A DNA stretch of 64,000 nt from an uncultured Flavobacteriaceae bacterium. GTDB taxonomy: Bacteria; Bacteroidota; Bacteroidia; Flavobacteriales; Flavobacteriaceae. The position numbers and the translations under genes were made by a program. Positions 39,201-46,673 of the stretch are shown piece by piece. The stretch is taken from assembly GCA_947504035.1 (NCBI GenBank), contig CANNGA010000001.1:124001-188000 (forward strand), read 5' to 3'. The notes beneath the pieces are model-generated. The model was not told the DNA's origin. It saw only the letters and a list, made by a program, of their open reading frames with translations, and made no database searches. Position 1 is the first letter of the stretch. Each line of letters begins with the position of its first letter.

Positions 39201-39635
39201 TTAGATATTTAGCTTTTTATATGTTTTTTTGAAAATCAACCAGTTGCATAAGATAGAAATTATAAGACTAGGTATGATAAAATATATTAAGTTGATCGTT
39301 TTATCAGAAAATAAAATTTTATCATGTGTGTTAATTGAAAATAGCCATAGGTAGTTTCCTAAATAGGAAATACCAATAGATATAGTATAAGCCAAAAACC
39401 AGTGCTGTTTTAATTTTGTTCTGGTTAGCAACAGCATTATTAGTATAGGAATAACAAAAAAGGCAGGGATTTGTTCGAACCATCCCATTAATCCACTTAG
39501 AAATCCCAAAAAAACATTATAAAATTCCCTATAGTCATTAAAAACTACTCTTATTGAAATATGATAAGTTGTTGAATATACAAGTAAATGCGTAGCCCAG
39601 ATTAATAAAAAAAGATTTGATCTATTTAGCTTCAT
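39201..39635 (-). CDS. Putative type VI immunity protein 6 (four-helix membrane protein)
   Basis: The 144-residue paralogue starts MKLNRSNLFLLIWATHLLVY. Four membrane helices (about 7-27, 38-70 with an internal EQIP turn, 80-100, 115-137) end in NWLIFKKTYKKLNI. The ATG at 39635 matches that of immunity gene 1; a TTG three codons earlier is in frame but unlikely. Its N-terminal part is closest to immunity 1 and its last 70 bases are nearly identical to those of immunity 4 and 1. It follows stub E. Confidence 0.75.
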   Translation of the reverse strand: MKLNRSNLFLLIWATHLLVYSTTYHISIRVVFNDYREFYNVFLGFLSGLMGWFEQIPAFFVIPILIMLLLTRTKLKQHWFLAYTISIGISYLGNYLWLFSINTHDKILFSDKTINLIYFIIPSLIISILCNWLIFKKTYKKLNI

Positions 39636-39778
39636 AGTTTTCAATTATTTTTGTGTTTCTCTAGTAAATAACCGTTTTCATCTCCATTGTTTTTAAAATT
39701 ATCTCCAGTTGGTTTGTGTCTATCTAACCAGGGCATCAACATTAGTAAATCAATTCTAAATTGCGCATCAGTCACTTT
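39636..39778 (-). pseudogene. Effector 3'-end stub E
   Basis: On the minus strand it encodes KVTDAQFRIDLLMLMPWLDR, then HKPTGDNFKNNGDENGYLLE, then shifts frame and stops (KHKNN). Original IIENYEA-coding bases continue in the shifted frame into the ATG of immunity 6. It is shorter at its upstream end than the other stubs, starting at the KVTD position, and has Pro for Leu changes. Confidence 0.8.
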
Positions 39779-39836
39779 GACTTGCTAATTAGTGACAGAT
39801 TTAGGGTTTTTAAAAAGTAGCCTCTAGGCTTTCATG

Positions 39837-40271
39837 TTACACATTTAGTTTTTTGTAGGACTTTCTGAAAATAAGCCAATTACATATAATAGAAATTATA
39901 AGGCTAGGCATAATAAAATATATTAAGTTGATCTCATCAGGTGAGAATAATATTTTATCGTGTTTATTATTTGAAAACATCCATATGTAATTTATCAAGT
40001 AGCTAGAGCAAATCGAAAAGGTGTAAGCTAAAAACCATTTATGTTTTAATTTAGTTTTTATCAATAGAAGCATTATCAATAGTGGGATTATAAAAAATAG
40101 AGGTATTTGTTCTATCCAGCCCATAAACCCTAAAATAAACCCCATAAAAACAGTGTACAGTTCACTATAATCATTTATTGAAAATCTATTAATAAAAGAA
40201 AAAACTAAATAATATATAAATAAATGGGTTATCCAGATTAATAAAAACAGTTTTGTTTTACTTAGCTTCAT
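39837..40271 (-). CDS. Putative type VI immunity protein 5 (four-helix membrane protein)
   Basis: This 144-residue paralogue (MKLSKTKLFLLIWITHLFIY at the start, ending IFRKSYKKLNV) has four membrane helices in the same places as its neighbours. About 135 bases in its middle (about 39916-40050, the third helix and following loop) are identical to immunity 1, while the flanks differ, which points to gene conversion between the two. The ATG at 40271 follows stub D directly. Confidence 0.75.
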   Translation of the reverse strand: MKLSKTKLFLLIWITHLFIYYLVFSFINRFSINDYSELYTVFMGFILGFMGWIEQIPLFFIIPLLIMLLLIKTKLKHKWFLAYTFSICSSYLINYIWMFSNNKHDKILFSPDEINLIYFIMPSLIISIICNWLIFRKSYKKLNV

Positions 40272-40435
40272 AATTTTCAATTATTTTTTTCTAATAAACA
40301 GCCATTTTTATCTACCATGTCTTTAAAATTGTCTCCTTTGGGTTTGTGTCTATCTAACCAAAGCATTAGCATTGGTAAATCAATTCTAAATTATGCATCA
40401 GTCACTTTGCCTTTCCCAGGGACGTCAAATTCATT
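40272..40435 (-). pseudogene. Effector 3'-end stub D
   Basis: On the minus strand it reads NEFDVPGKGKVTDA, then an in-frame TAA where the effector has Gln (CAA), then FRIDLPMLMLWLDRHKP and KGDNFKDMVDKNGCLLEKNN before a frameshifted stop. Its 3' part is nearly identical to stub C. It runs directly into the ATG of immunity 5. Confidence 0.82.
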
Positions 40436-40465
40436 TTTTTAAGTGTTAACAATTGCCTTTTCAGT

Positions 40466-40900
40466 TTAGATATTTAGTTTTTTGTATGTTTTTTTGAAAA
40501 TCAACCAGTTGCATAAGATAGAAATTATAAGACTAGGTATGATAAAATATATTAAATTAATAGATTCAGGCATTCCAAATATTTTATCGTGCGTATTATT
40601 TGAAAATAGCCATAAATAATTAATTAGATAACTAGAAGATATTGAAACAACATAACTAATAAACCATTTTTGTCTTAATTTGGTTCTTATTAAAATCAAC
40701 ATTAAAAGTAATGGTGCTAAGAAAAATAAAGGTATTTGTTCAAACCACCCAATAAGGCCACCTATAAAACCTAGAAAAATATTATATAATTCATTGTAAT
40801 CATGACGTGCTATTTTAAGAGCAGTAAGGTATATGAGGTGATAAATAAATAAATGGGTTGCCCAAATTAGTGTAAACAGCTTTGTTTTATTTAGCTTCAT
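40466..40900 (-). CDS. Putative type VI immunity protein 4 (four-helix membrane protein)
   Basis: This 144-residue paralogue (MKLNKTKLFTLIWATHLFIY at the start) has four membrane helices, the WFEQIPLFF turn in helix two, and the ending NWLIFKKTYKKLNI shared with immunity 1, 3 and 6. The start at 40900 is the ATG common to the array. It is an inner-membrane protein by prediction, and its cognate effector is presumably lost and represented by stub C just upstream. Confidence 0.75.
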   Translation of the reverse strand: MKLNKTKLFTLIWATHLFIYHLIYLTALKIARHDYNELYNIFLGFIGGLIGWFEQIPLFFLAPLLLMLILIRTKLRQKWFISYVVSISSSYLINYLWLFSNNTHDKIFGMPESINLIYFIIPSLIISILCNWLIFKKTYKKLNI

Positions 40901-41064
40901 AATTTTCAATTATTTTTTTCTAATAAACAGCCATTTTTATCTACCATGTCTTTAAAATTGTCTCCTTTGGGTTTATGTCTGTCTAGCCAGAGCATTACCA
41001 TCGGTAAATCTATTCTAAATTGAGCGTCAGTCACTTTACCTTCGTAAGAGGCGTCAAGTTCATT
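40901..41064 (-). pseudogene. Effector 3'-end stub C
   Basis: On the minus strand it reads NELDASYEGKVTDAQFRIDL, PMVMLWLDRHKPKGDNFKDM and VDKNGCLLEKNN, then stops because of a small deletion that shifts the frame. The remaining IIENYEA bases are intact in the other frame up to the ATG of immunity 4. Confidence 0.82.
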
Positions 41065-41092
41065 TTTTAAGTGTTAACAACTGCCTTTCAGT

Positions 41093-41530
41093 TTAGATAT
41101 TTAGCTTTTTATATGTTTTTTTGAAAATTAACCAGTTGCATGCTGTAGATACTATTAAACTAGGAATAATTAAAACGATAGTATTAGTTGTCTTTGGGTA
41201 ACCTAACATTACATCATCTTGGTAATTAAAAAACAGCCATAGGTAGCTTATTAGATATGTAAAACAAATAGATGTTATGTAGGCGATAAACCATTTTTTT
41301 TGAAATTTTGTTTTTATTAAAATTAGCATAAGTAGTAGTGGAATTATAAAGAATAAAGGAAGTTGTTTTATAGGCCAACCAACTAGACCGCCAACAAAAC
41401 CAAATAAAACAATATAAAAATTGTTATAATCAATATTTGTAATTTTGTATACACACATAAAAGTAAAGTAATACATAAATAAATGTAAAACCCAAATTAG
41501 TGTAAACAGCTTTGTTTTATTTAGCTTCAT
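41093..41530 (-). CDS. Putative type VI immunity protein 3 (four-helix membrane protein)
   Basis: At 145 residues it is one codon longer than most copies, and it is one of the more divergent ones, with GGLVGWPIKQLPLFFIIPLL in place of the EQIP turn and a hydrophilic YQDDVMLGYPKT loop between helices three and four. It keeps the shared start (MKLNKTKLFTLIW) and ending (NWLIFKKTYKKLNI). Its ATG overlaps the preserved end of stub B, as the intact effector does with immunity 1. Confidence 0.75.
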   Translation of the reverse strand: MKLNKTKLFTLIWVLHLFMYYFTFMCVYKITNIDYNNFYIVLFGFVGGLVGWPIKQLPLFFIIPLLLMLILIKTKFQKKWFIAYITSICFTYLISYLWLFFNYQDDVMLGYPKTTNTIVLIIPSLIVSTACNWLIFKKTYKKLNI

Positions 41531-41699
41531 AATTTTCAATTATTTTTTTGTATTTTCCTAATAAATAGCCATTGTCATCCACTTTGTCATTGAAATTTTT
41601 GGAAGTAGGCTTATGTCTATCTAACCAGAGCATTAACATAGGTAAGTCTATTCTAAATTGCGGATCAGTCTCTTTGCTTTCTCAAGGGGCTACAAAATC
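41531..41699 (-). pseudogene. Effector 3'-end stub B (keeps the original ending)
   Basis: On the minus strand it reads DFVAP, a TGA where Trp is expected, then ESKETDPQFRIDLPMLMLWL, DRHKPTSKNFNDKVDDNGYL and LGKYKKIIENYEAK. The last codons continue past 41530 to a TAA, overlapping the immunity 3 start just as the intact effector overlaps immunity 1. This is the best evidence that the stubs are true effector 3' ends. Confidence 0.85.
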
Positions 41700-41735
41700 A
41701 AATGGTTATAAATTTGCTAGAGGCTAGGCCTTTAT

Positions 41736-42170
41736 TTATACGTCTAGTTCCTTATGTTTTTTCCTGAAAATCAACCAATTAATAAGAAATGAGGCTAACA
41801 AGCAAGATGCAATTAGTACTATCAAATTAATTGAGTCGGGTGCATATAAAACTATGTTATGTTTTTGGTTTGAAAATATCCAAAAATAATCAATTGCATA
41901 AGCAAAAAATGTAGCTAATGTAAAGGCTATAAACCATTTGATTTTAATTTTTAGATTGATTAAAATTAACATTAGAAGTAAAGGGCCTAAAATGAAACAA
42001 GGAATCTGCTCATATAAACCATAAAGGCCAATAGCAAAACCCCAAAATATGTTATAAAATTCTTTATAATCATTATTAGCAATTTTTAGTATAAGACTAA
42101 ATGTCGTATAATAAGTAAACAAATGAGTTGTCCAGATTAATATAAAGAGCTTTGTTTTATTCAGCTTCAT
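41736..42170 (-). CDS. Putative type VI immunity protein 2 (four-helix membrane protein)
   Basis: The most divergent 144-residue copy, with start MKLNKTKLFILIWTTHLFTY and end NWLIFRKKHKELDV, has four predicted helices but a distinct middle (LYEQIPCFILGPLLLMLILI, DYFWIFSNQKHNIVLYAPDS). Divergence in the loops facing the periplasm would fit specificity for a different effector. The ATG at 42170 follows stub A. Confidence 0.75.
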   Translation of the reverse strand: MKLNKTKLFILIWTTHLFTYYTTFSLILKIANNDYKEFYNIFWGFAIGLYGLYEQIPCFILGPLLLMLILINLKIKIKWFIAFTLATFFAYAIDYFWIFSNQKHNIVLYAPDSINLIVLIASCLLASFLINWLIFRKKHKELDV

Positions 42171-42343
42171 AATTTTCTATGATTTTTTTATATTTTTCTA
42201 ATACATAGCCCATTTTCATCTACCATGTTTTTAAAATTATCTCCTTTGGGTTTATGTCTATCTAACCAGAGCATTAGCATCGGTAAATCAATTCTAAATT
42301 GTGCATCAGTCACTATGCCTTTCCCAGGGGCGTCAAATTCATT
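42171..42343 (-). pseudogene. Effector 3'-end stub A
   Basis: On the minus strand it reads NEFDAPGKGIVTDAQFRIDL, PMLMLWLDRHKPKGDNFKNM and VDENGLCIRKI, then stops after a frameshift. It starts 29 bases after the stop of immunity 1 and leads into immunity 2. Confidence 0.82.
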
Positions 42344-42372
42344 TTTTTAAGTGTTAACAATTGCCTTTCAGT

Positions 42373-42807
42373 TTAGATATTTAGCTTTTTATATGTTTTT
42401 TTGAAAATCAACCAGTTGCATAAGATAGAAATTATAAGACTAGGTATGATAAAATATATTAAGTTGATCTCATCAGGTGAGAATAATATTTTATCGTGTT
42501 TATTATTTGAAAACATCCATATGTAATTTATCAAGTAGCTAGAGCAAATCGAAAAGGTGTAAGCTAAAAACCATTTATGTTTTAATTTAGTCTTTGTTAG
42601 TACTAACATTTGTAATAAAGGGATGAAAAAAAATAAAGGTATTTGTTCAAATAAACCAATAAATGCGCTCAGAAAACCTATAAAAACGAGGTAAAACCCT
42701 TTAAAATCATTATAAATTAGTCTAATTATTATTTGATAAGTAGTGGAATATATGAACAAATGGACACACCATACTAAAACAAAAAGATTTGATCTATTTA
42801 GCTTCAT
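42373..42807 (-). CDS. Putative type VI immunity protein 1, paired with the intact effector
   Basis: The 144-residue four-helix membrane protein has its ATG inside the last codons of the effector gene (14-base overlap, effector stop at 42794), so the two are translationally coupled, typical of a toxin-immunity pair. Its N-terminal third (MKLNRSNLF, YSTTYQIIIR) resembles immunity 6, while its middle is identical to immunity 5 over about 135 bases, so it is a mosaic. An integral-membrane antidote suggests the effector acts on or from the periplasm at the inner membrane (inference). Confidence 0.8.
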   Translation of the reverse strand: MKLNRSNLFVLVWCVHLFIYSTTYQIIIRLIYNDFKGFYLVFIGFLSAFIGLFEQIPLFFFIPLLQMLVLTKTKLKHKWFLAYTFSICSSYLINYIWMFSNNKHDKILFSPDEINLIYFIIPSLIISILCNWLIFKKTYKKLNI

Positions 42808-44197
42808 AGTTTTCTATAATTTTTTTAAACTTCCCCAATAGATAACCATTTTCATCTACCTTGTTTTTAAAGTTATCTCCTGTAGGTTTATGTCTGTCTA
42901 ACCAAAGCATTAGCATCGGTAAATCAATTCTAAATTGTGCATCAGTTACTTTACCCTCCCATGGCTCGTCAAATTCAGGAATAACTTTCATTGGAGACAT
43001 TGGATTTCCCATAACAAAACTTTCAAAGCCGTGGACTCCTCTAGCATCTTGGTCTGCCATATCTTGGTACTTCTCTAGAGTTGATTCGCTCGTTTTACTG
43101 TAAATAGGCACAGCAACGACGCCTTGTTCGTGTTGTACAAAAGCCAAATCCCACTCATAGGCATCTTGTCGTTTTACAAGCGGGTTGTCTTTGTATTTCC
43201 CATAAAAGAGTTCGTGAAATTGGGTAATGGCGTAATCGCAAATCCCTATATTTAATTCGTTTAAAATGATTTCGACATCATTTGCGACAAGTGTAAATCC
43301 ACCATCCATAATTTTCAGGGAATTAACTAGTTTCTTTGCCCCTTTCAGCCACCGTGTTTTATGTTGAGTTTCGTTGGTGATTTTATCATCAAGCAAGGTG
43401 TAAAAATCGGCTATTTGAGCAAAAGGTGCGAGCACACCTTGTAATTTGTGTTCTAGAATATACATGGAGGCATTTTGCCAAGTCGCATCGTTGGCGTCTC
43501 GGTTTTTGGTAAGCCAACACCCATTTGTTAGTGTGTTTCTTCCTGTGGCTAATGTATAAGTCTCTAAATCTGGAAACTCGCCATGATGTGCCGTGTCTTT
43601 GGTTTGTACCCCATTGGTTAAAAAATCGAGTAATAAATGTGTATAATCAATGCCAATTGCTGAAGCTTTAGGAAGGTATAATTGTATGGCATCGTTATCG
43701 ATACTAATATAGCTATTAGAAAAGGCATTGTGTTCTTCGAAAATCCCTTCGAATAGCACTTGTAACTTCCTTGTTGATACCGGTTTTATTTTAATTTTAG
43801 AGGTCGCACAATCTATATCTTCTCCGCTGTAGGAGATGCTCATTACAGGGAATATTTTACCTGCTATAAAGACACGTTCTCTAATAGTAAACCTATTGGG
43901 GCCAGAAAAGGTTTTGTATTTTAAGACCTTATGGTCTCGATTAGCTTGTCTAATTTTATATAAGTATTTTACAAAACCTGGTTCTACGTTGTTTAAGCCT
44001 TCATAGGTTTTTGAGGTTGCGCCTGCATCTTCTTTTATAAAATGATATCCATCTTCCATAAAAGGCATGAGCGCTACACCAATATTCATTTGGGCATCGG
44101 CCTCTATTACATTAGGAAATTCTATTTTTATAGTATTGCCTCTGCCGCACTCAAAAGAAGCGATGCCAAAATTGTTAGTTGTGTGTTCTTCACTCAT
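42794..44197 (-). CDS. Putative type VI effector, no recognised toxin domain
   Basis: The 467-residue protein has no signal peptide and no clear membrane helix. Residues about 1-150 are beta-rich (starting NNFGIASFECGRGNTIKIEF), the middle contains HHGEFPDLETY (near 213) and NTLTNGCWLTKNRDANDATW, and a long helical region follows. The last 57 residues, from PEFDEPWEGKVTDAQFRIDL to IIENYEAK, are the module found six more times as stubs. It starts 4 bases after hcp and overlaps immunity 1. Effector status comes from that context. I do not recognise any catalytic motif. Confidence 0.7.
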   Translation of the reverse strand: MSEEHTTNNFGIASFECGRGNTIKIEFPNVIEADAQMNIGVALMPFMEDGYHFIKEDAGATSKTYEGLNNVEPGFVKYLYKIRQANRDHKVLKYKTFSGPNRFTIRERVFIAGKIFPVMSISYSGEDIDCATSKIKIKPVSTRKLQVLFEGIFEEHNAFSNSYISIDNDAIQLYLPKASAIGIDYTHLLLDFLTNGVQTKDTAHHGEFPDLETYTLATGRNTLTNGCWLTKNRDANDATWQNASMYILEHKLQGVLAPFAQIADFYTLLDDKITNETQHKTRWLKGAKKLVNSLKIMDGGFTLVANDVEIILNELNIGICDYAITQFHELFYGKYKDNPLVKRQDAYEWDLAFVQHEQGVVAVPIYSKTSESTLEKYQDMADQDARGVHGFESFVMGNPMSPMKVIPEFDEPWEGKVTDAQFRIDLPMLMLWLDRHKPTGDNFKNKVDENGYLLGKFKKIIENYEAK

Positions 44198-44201
44198 GGA
44201 A

Positions 44202-44897
44202 TTAGGGTTTAATAGCTCTTAAGGGGACTCTAGTTGTATTACCGTTAATTTTAATGCCTGTTAATATATCGTTTTCTATCAGTTTTCCATGGTGCGTAAA
44301 ATCTAATCTGGAATTATTTAAGTTAAATTTTATAGTGGTAGCACTAGCGTGTTCTGTTAGAATGACTAAGTCGATGTCTTGATTAATTTTAATGTCTTTG
44401 GCTTGGAGAACCTTTCCATCTTTAGTTTCAAAATGATAGCTTTTAAAGACAGGGACCTCTGTTTGTGCACTAGTATGAATGGGCGCTTGTGCTTTAAATG
44501 GATTATTGGGATTCCAATAATTCTCAAAAACAGCCTCATTTCTCCTAAAAATTCCAGCAGACACGGTTACAGTGGTGGTTACAGGGGAGGTGTCTACAGT
44601 ATTAATTTGCTCTTTAAAGTAGGAGATGTAGGCATTTGCAAACTCATAATCAAAAAACTTTTGAAAACTGTCACGTTTGTAAACCCTTATATAGCCCGCT
44701 ACGGTTTGGTTATTAGAAATCGCAACCTGAAGAAAGTCGGTCATATCGCGTTGCGTCTCGACAGTAAAATGGATTTTGCCACCAATAACTCTCGAGTTGG
44801 GGTAACCTGAGCCATCATGTGGCTGCTCTAGATTTACATTAAAACTTAGTATATTATATGTTTTATTGAAAAGGAAAAGTTCAGATTTAAAACTCAT
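44202..44897 (-). CDS. tssD: Type VI secretion tube protein Hcp/TssD with C-terminal extension
   Basis: The start is the ATG at 44897 (MSFKSELFLFNKTYNILSFN), typical of Bacteroidetes TssD; an in-frame ATG at 44942 adds 15 unrelated residues. Residues 1-130 have the Hcp beta-barrel pattern, with GGKIHFTVET and the FANAYISYFKEQ segment. The product is 231 residues, about 100 more than a plain Hcp. Residues 145-231 form a second beta-rich domain (FETKDGKVLQAKDIKINQDI onward) that may load or carry the effector encoded next. No other type VI structural gene is in the window, so this is an orphan hcp cargo locus. Confidence 0.85.
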   Translation of the reverse strand: MSFKSELFLFNKTYNILSFNVNLEQPHDGSGYPNSRVIGGKIHFTVETQRDMTDFLQVAISNNQTVAGYIRVYKRDSFQKFFDYEFANAYISYFKEQINTVDTSPVTTTVTVSAGIFRRNEAVFENYWNPNNPFKAQAPIHTSAQTEVPVFKSYHFETKDGKVLQAKDIKINQDIDLVILTEHASATTIKFNLNNSRLDFTHHGKLIENDILTGIKINGNTTRVPLRAIKP

Positions 44898-44959
44898 TTT
44901 TAGGTTTTTGTTGTCGCTATATAGTACGCCCAGGCATGACACATACTAACACGGTTTTT

Positions 44960-45018
44960 TACAATTGTAAATCTAAACAAGTTTTAGCATTTTGAAAAAA
45001 AATAAAACTACAATTGTA
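44960..45018. promoter_or_regulatory. Two identical palindromes upstream of hcp
   Basis: TACAATTGTA occurs at 44960-44969 and again at 45009-45018, 63 and 112 bases upstream of the hcp ATG and 49 bases apart (about five helical turns). Both are perfect palindromes in the only promoter-bearing gap of the effector-immunity operon, so they are candidate regulator sites. No regulator is known. Confidence 0.4.
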
Positions 45019-45101
45019 TGAATTTATAGTTACAACATGTGTTTTATCTTTAAAAAAAATGTTTTAGTAAAAGATAGATGTGGAGAGGTCGGGCTATGGC
45101 A

Positions 45102-45140
45102 AAAAAAACGAGCATCTCCATTATAGAAATGCTCGTTTTT
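45102..45140 (-). terminator. Terminator after hemD
   Basis: AAAAACGAGCAT (45104-45115) pairs with ATGCTCGTTTTT (45129-45140). On the minus strand it ends in a T-run. Confidence 0.85.
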
Positions 45141-45161
45141 AATAGGGTAAAAGCTTAAGGT

Positions 45162-45911
45162 TTATTTTCCTTTGTTCGCTTTTTCAATATATTTTTCTAA
45201 AGCCATAGTCATAGAAGGCGTTTCAGGAGTTGGCGCAGCAATATCTACACGAAGCCCTTTTTCTTCTACAGCTTTAATAGTGGTATTACCAAAAACAGCA
45301 ATTCTCGTGTCATTTTGTTTAAAATCTGGGAAGTTTTGAAATAAAGATTCAATACCAGAAGGGCTAAAGAATACTAAAACATCGTAGTATACATTAGCTA
45401 AATCAGACAAATCACTAACTACAGTTTTGTAAAATGTCGCTTGTTTCCAATCGACACCAAGCGCATCTAATGTGTTAGGTACAGCAGGTTTTACTTTATC
45501 TGTATTAGGTAATAAGAACTTTTCGTCTTTGTACTTTTTAATGAGTGGTGATAACTCTGCAAAAGTACGTTTACCAACATAAATTTTACGTTTTCTGTAC
45601 ACCACATATTTTTGCAAGTAGTAGGCAACAGCCTCCGACTGGCAAAAGTATTTCATGGTATCAGGTACTTTAAAACGCATTTCTTCAGCAACTCTAAAAA
45701 AGTGATCTACGGCGTTTCTACTCGTTAGTATAAGCGCTGTGTAGTTATTAAGATCAATTTTTTGGTGTCTAATTTCTTTAGCAGAGACACCTTCAACATG
45801 AATAAAAGGTCTGAAATCTATTTTAACCTTTTTCTTTTCCTGTAAATCAAAGTAAGGGGAATTCTCAACTTTTGGCTCTGGTTGAGACACTAAAATGGTT
45901 TTTACTTTCAT
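45162..45911 (-). CDS. hemD: Uroporphyrinogen-III synthase
   Basis: It cyclises hydroxymethylbilane to uroporphyrinogen III in haem synthesis. The 249-residue protein has the two-domain HemD pattern: a LTSRNAVDHFF segment in domain one, VFFSPSGIESLFQ in domain two, IAVFGNTTIKAVEEKGLRVD and a final APTPETPSMTMALEKYI. HemD sequences vary widely, and these segments with the DUF4271 neighbour are what identify it. It lies 12 bases after the DUF4271 gene in one operon. Confidence 0.92.
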   Translation of the reverse strand: MKVKTILVSQPEPKVENSPYFDLQEKKKVKIDFRPFIHVEGVSAKEIRHQKIDLNNYTALILTSRNAVDHFFRVAEEMRFKVPDTMKYFCQSEAVAYYLQKYVVYRKRKIYVGKRTFAELSPLIKKYKDEKFLLPNTDKVKPAVPNTLDALGVDWKQATFYKTVVSDLSDLANVYYDVLVFFSPSGIESLFQNFPDFKQNDTRIAVFGNTTIKAVEEKGLRVDIAAPTPETPSMTMALEKYIEKANKGK

Positions 45912-45923
45912 AGGTAAAATAGT

Positions 45924-46571
45924 TTAAGAAGCACTAAAAATCGAATAAATAACGATATACGGTGCAATTTCGAGAGCGCAAAGATACAAAATAAAATAAA
46001 ACAAGTTCTTTTTAATTTCATTTTGATAGCCTTTAAATGTGGTTATTAAGCCGCTGGTATTCAATAAAAGAATTAAAATAAGGATGCCTTGTAGTAGTAC
46101 TTTGCTGGGTGTAAGGCTGTAAGTTAAAAGCGCGTTTACAGGGAGTAAAATAAGACCAATGTAATTCTTGTAACTTATTTTTTGAAAAAGATAATCGTCT
46201 ACCATAGCATCAATTTCGAATAAGCTAGCAATTAAACGCTCTAGCAGCACCTTGGCCAGTATAAATGCAGTAACTCCAAACAAAAGTTTTACGAGTAAAG
46301 TAAGATTTGTAGGGATAGCACTAAAAAGGTGTTCAATGCAAATGAGGCTAAAAATACTGGCTGTAATAATTAAATTCAAAAACAACAGCGCATCGTGATA
46401 GTCTAAGAATTTTTGATCTCTACTGTAAATTTTCAGGTATTTAGAATTGACCAATACGAGTAAAAAATCATTAAAGCGCTTAGGGGCAATGCTTTTTGCC
46501 ACAGCAATTGCAAAAAAGCCAGTAACCATTAAAATGGTAAAAAGTGAATCAGACGGTATTTCCCTTAGCAT
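45924..46571 (-). CDS. DUF4271 membrane protein
   Basis: The 215-residue protein has about six membrane helices and a conserved-looking cytoplasmic loop KRFNDFLLVLVNSKYLKIYS near residue 32. DUF4271 is a Bacteroidetes family usually found just before hemD, as here. Function is unknown. It is divergent from the GT2 gene, with both promoters in the 102-base gap. Confidence 0.88.
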   Translation of the reverse strand: MLREIPSDSLFTILMVTGFFAIAVAKSIAPKRFNDFLLVLVNSKYLKIYSRDQKFLDYHDALLFLNLIITASIFSLICIEHLFSAIPTNLTLLVKLLFGVTAFILAKVLLERLIASLFEIDAMVDDYLFQKISYKNYIGLILLPVNALLTYSLTPSKVLLQGILILILLLNTSGLITTFKGYQNEIKKNLFYFILYLCALEIAPYIVIYSIFSAS

Positions 46572-46648
46572 GGTCTAAAATTATCATAAAATTGTTAGTT
46601 AATAATAAATATTACCAAATTTTTAAAAAAAATAATAGCTTAAAAATG

Positions 46649-46656
46649 TACATTTG
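46649..46656 (+). promoter_or_regulatory. -7 promoter box of the GT2-pyrC operon (TACATTTG)
   Basis: This is an exact TAnnTTTG match, 17 bases before the ATG at 46674. Confidence 0.55.
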
Positions 46657-46673
46657 CTGCTATATTTATTTAG

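Larger units (their letters stand above)
38998..42807 (-). repeat. Tandem array of immunity gene plus effector-stub units, period about 636 bases
   Basis: Six units are seen. The immunity ATGs lie at 42807, 42170, 41530, 40900, 40271 and 39635, spaced 637, 640, 630, 629 and 636 bases. Each unit holds a four-helix membrane protein gene (about 435 bases), a linker of about 25-45 bases and a copy of the effector's 3' end (about 140-175 bases). The linker just after most immunity stops is itself nearly identical between units. Confidence 0.9.

Noticed and set aside
39201-41539. Longer immunity proteins starting at in-frame non-ATG codons three codons upstream (39644, 40280, 40909, 41539)
   Set aside because: The intact pair at 42807 shows the ATG as the conserved start, and the upstream codons are effector-stub sequence.
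38998-42343. The effector stubs as small genes in their own right
   Set aside because: Five of six carry stops or frameshifts, none has a plausible start, and all match the end of the effector gene.
38998-42807. The repeated units as a CRISPR array or insertion-sequence repeats
   Set aside because: The period is about 636 bases with coding content. There are no short direct repeats with unique spacers and no transposase.
44898-44942. The ATG at 44942 as the hcp start
   Set aside because: The 15 extra residues precede the conserved MSFK start of TssD proteins.
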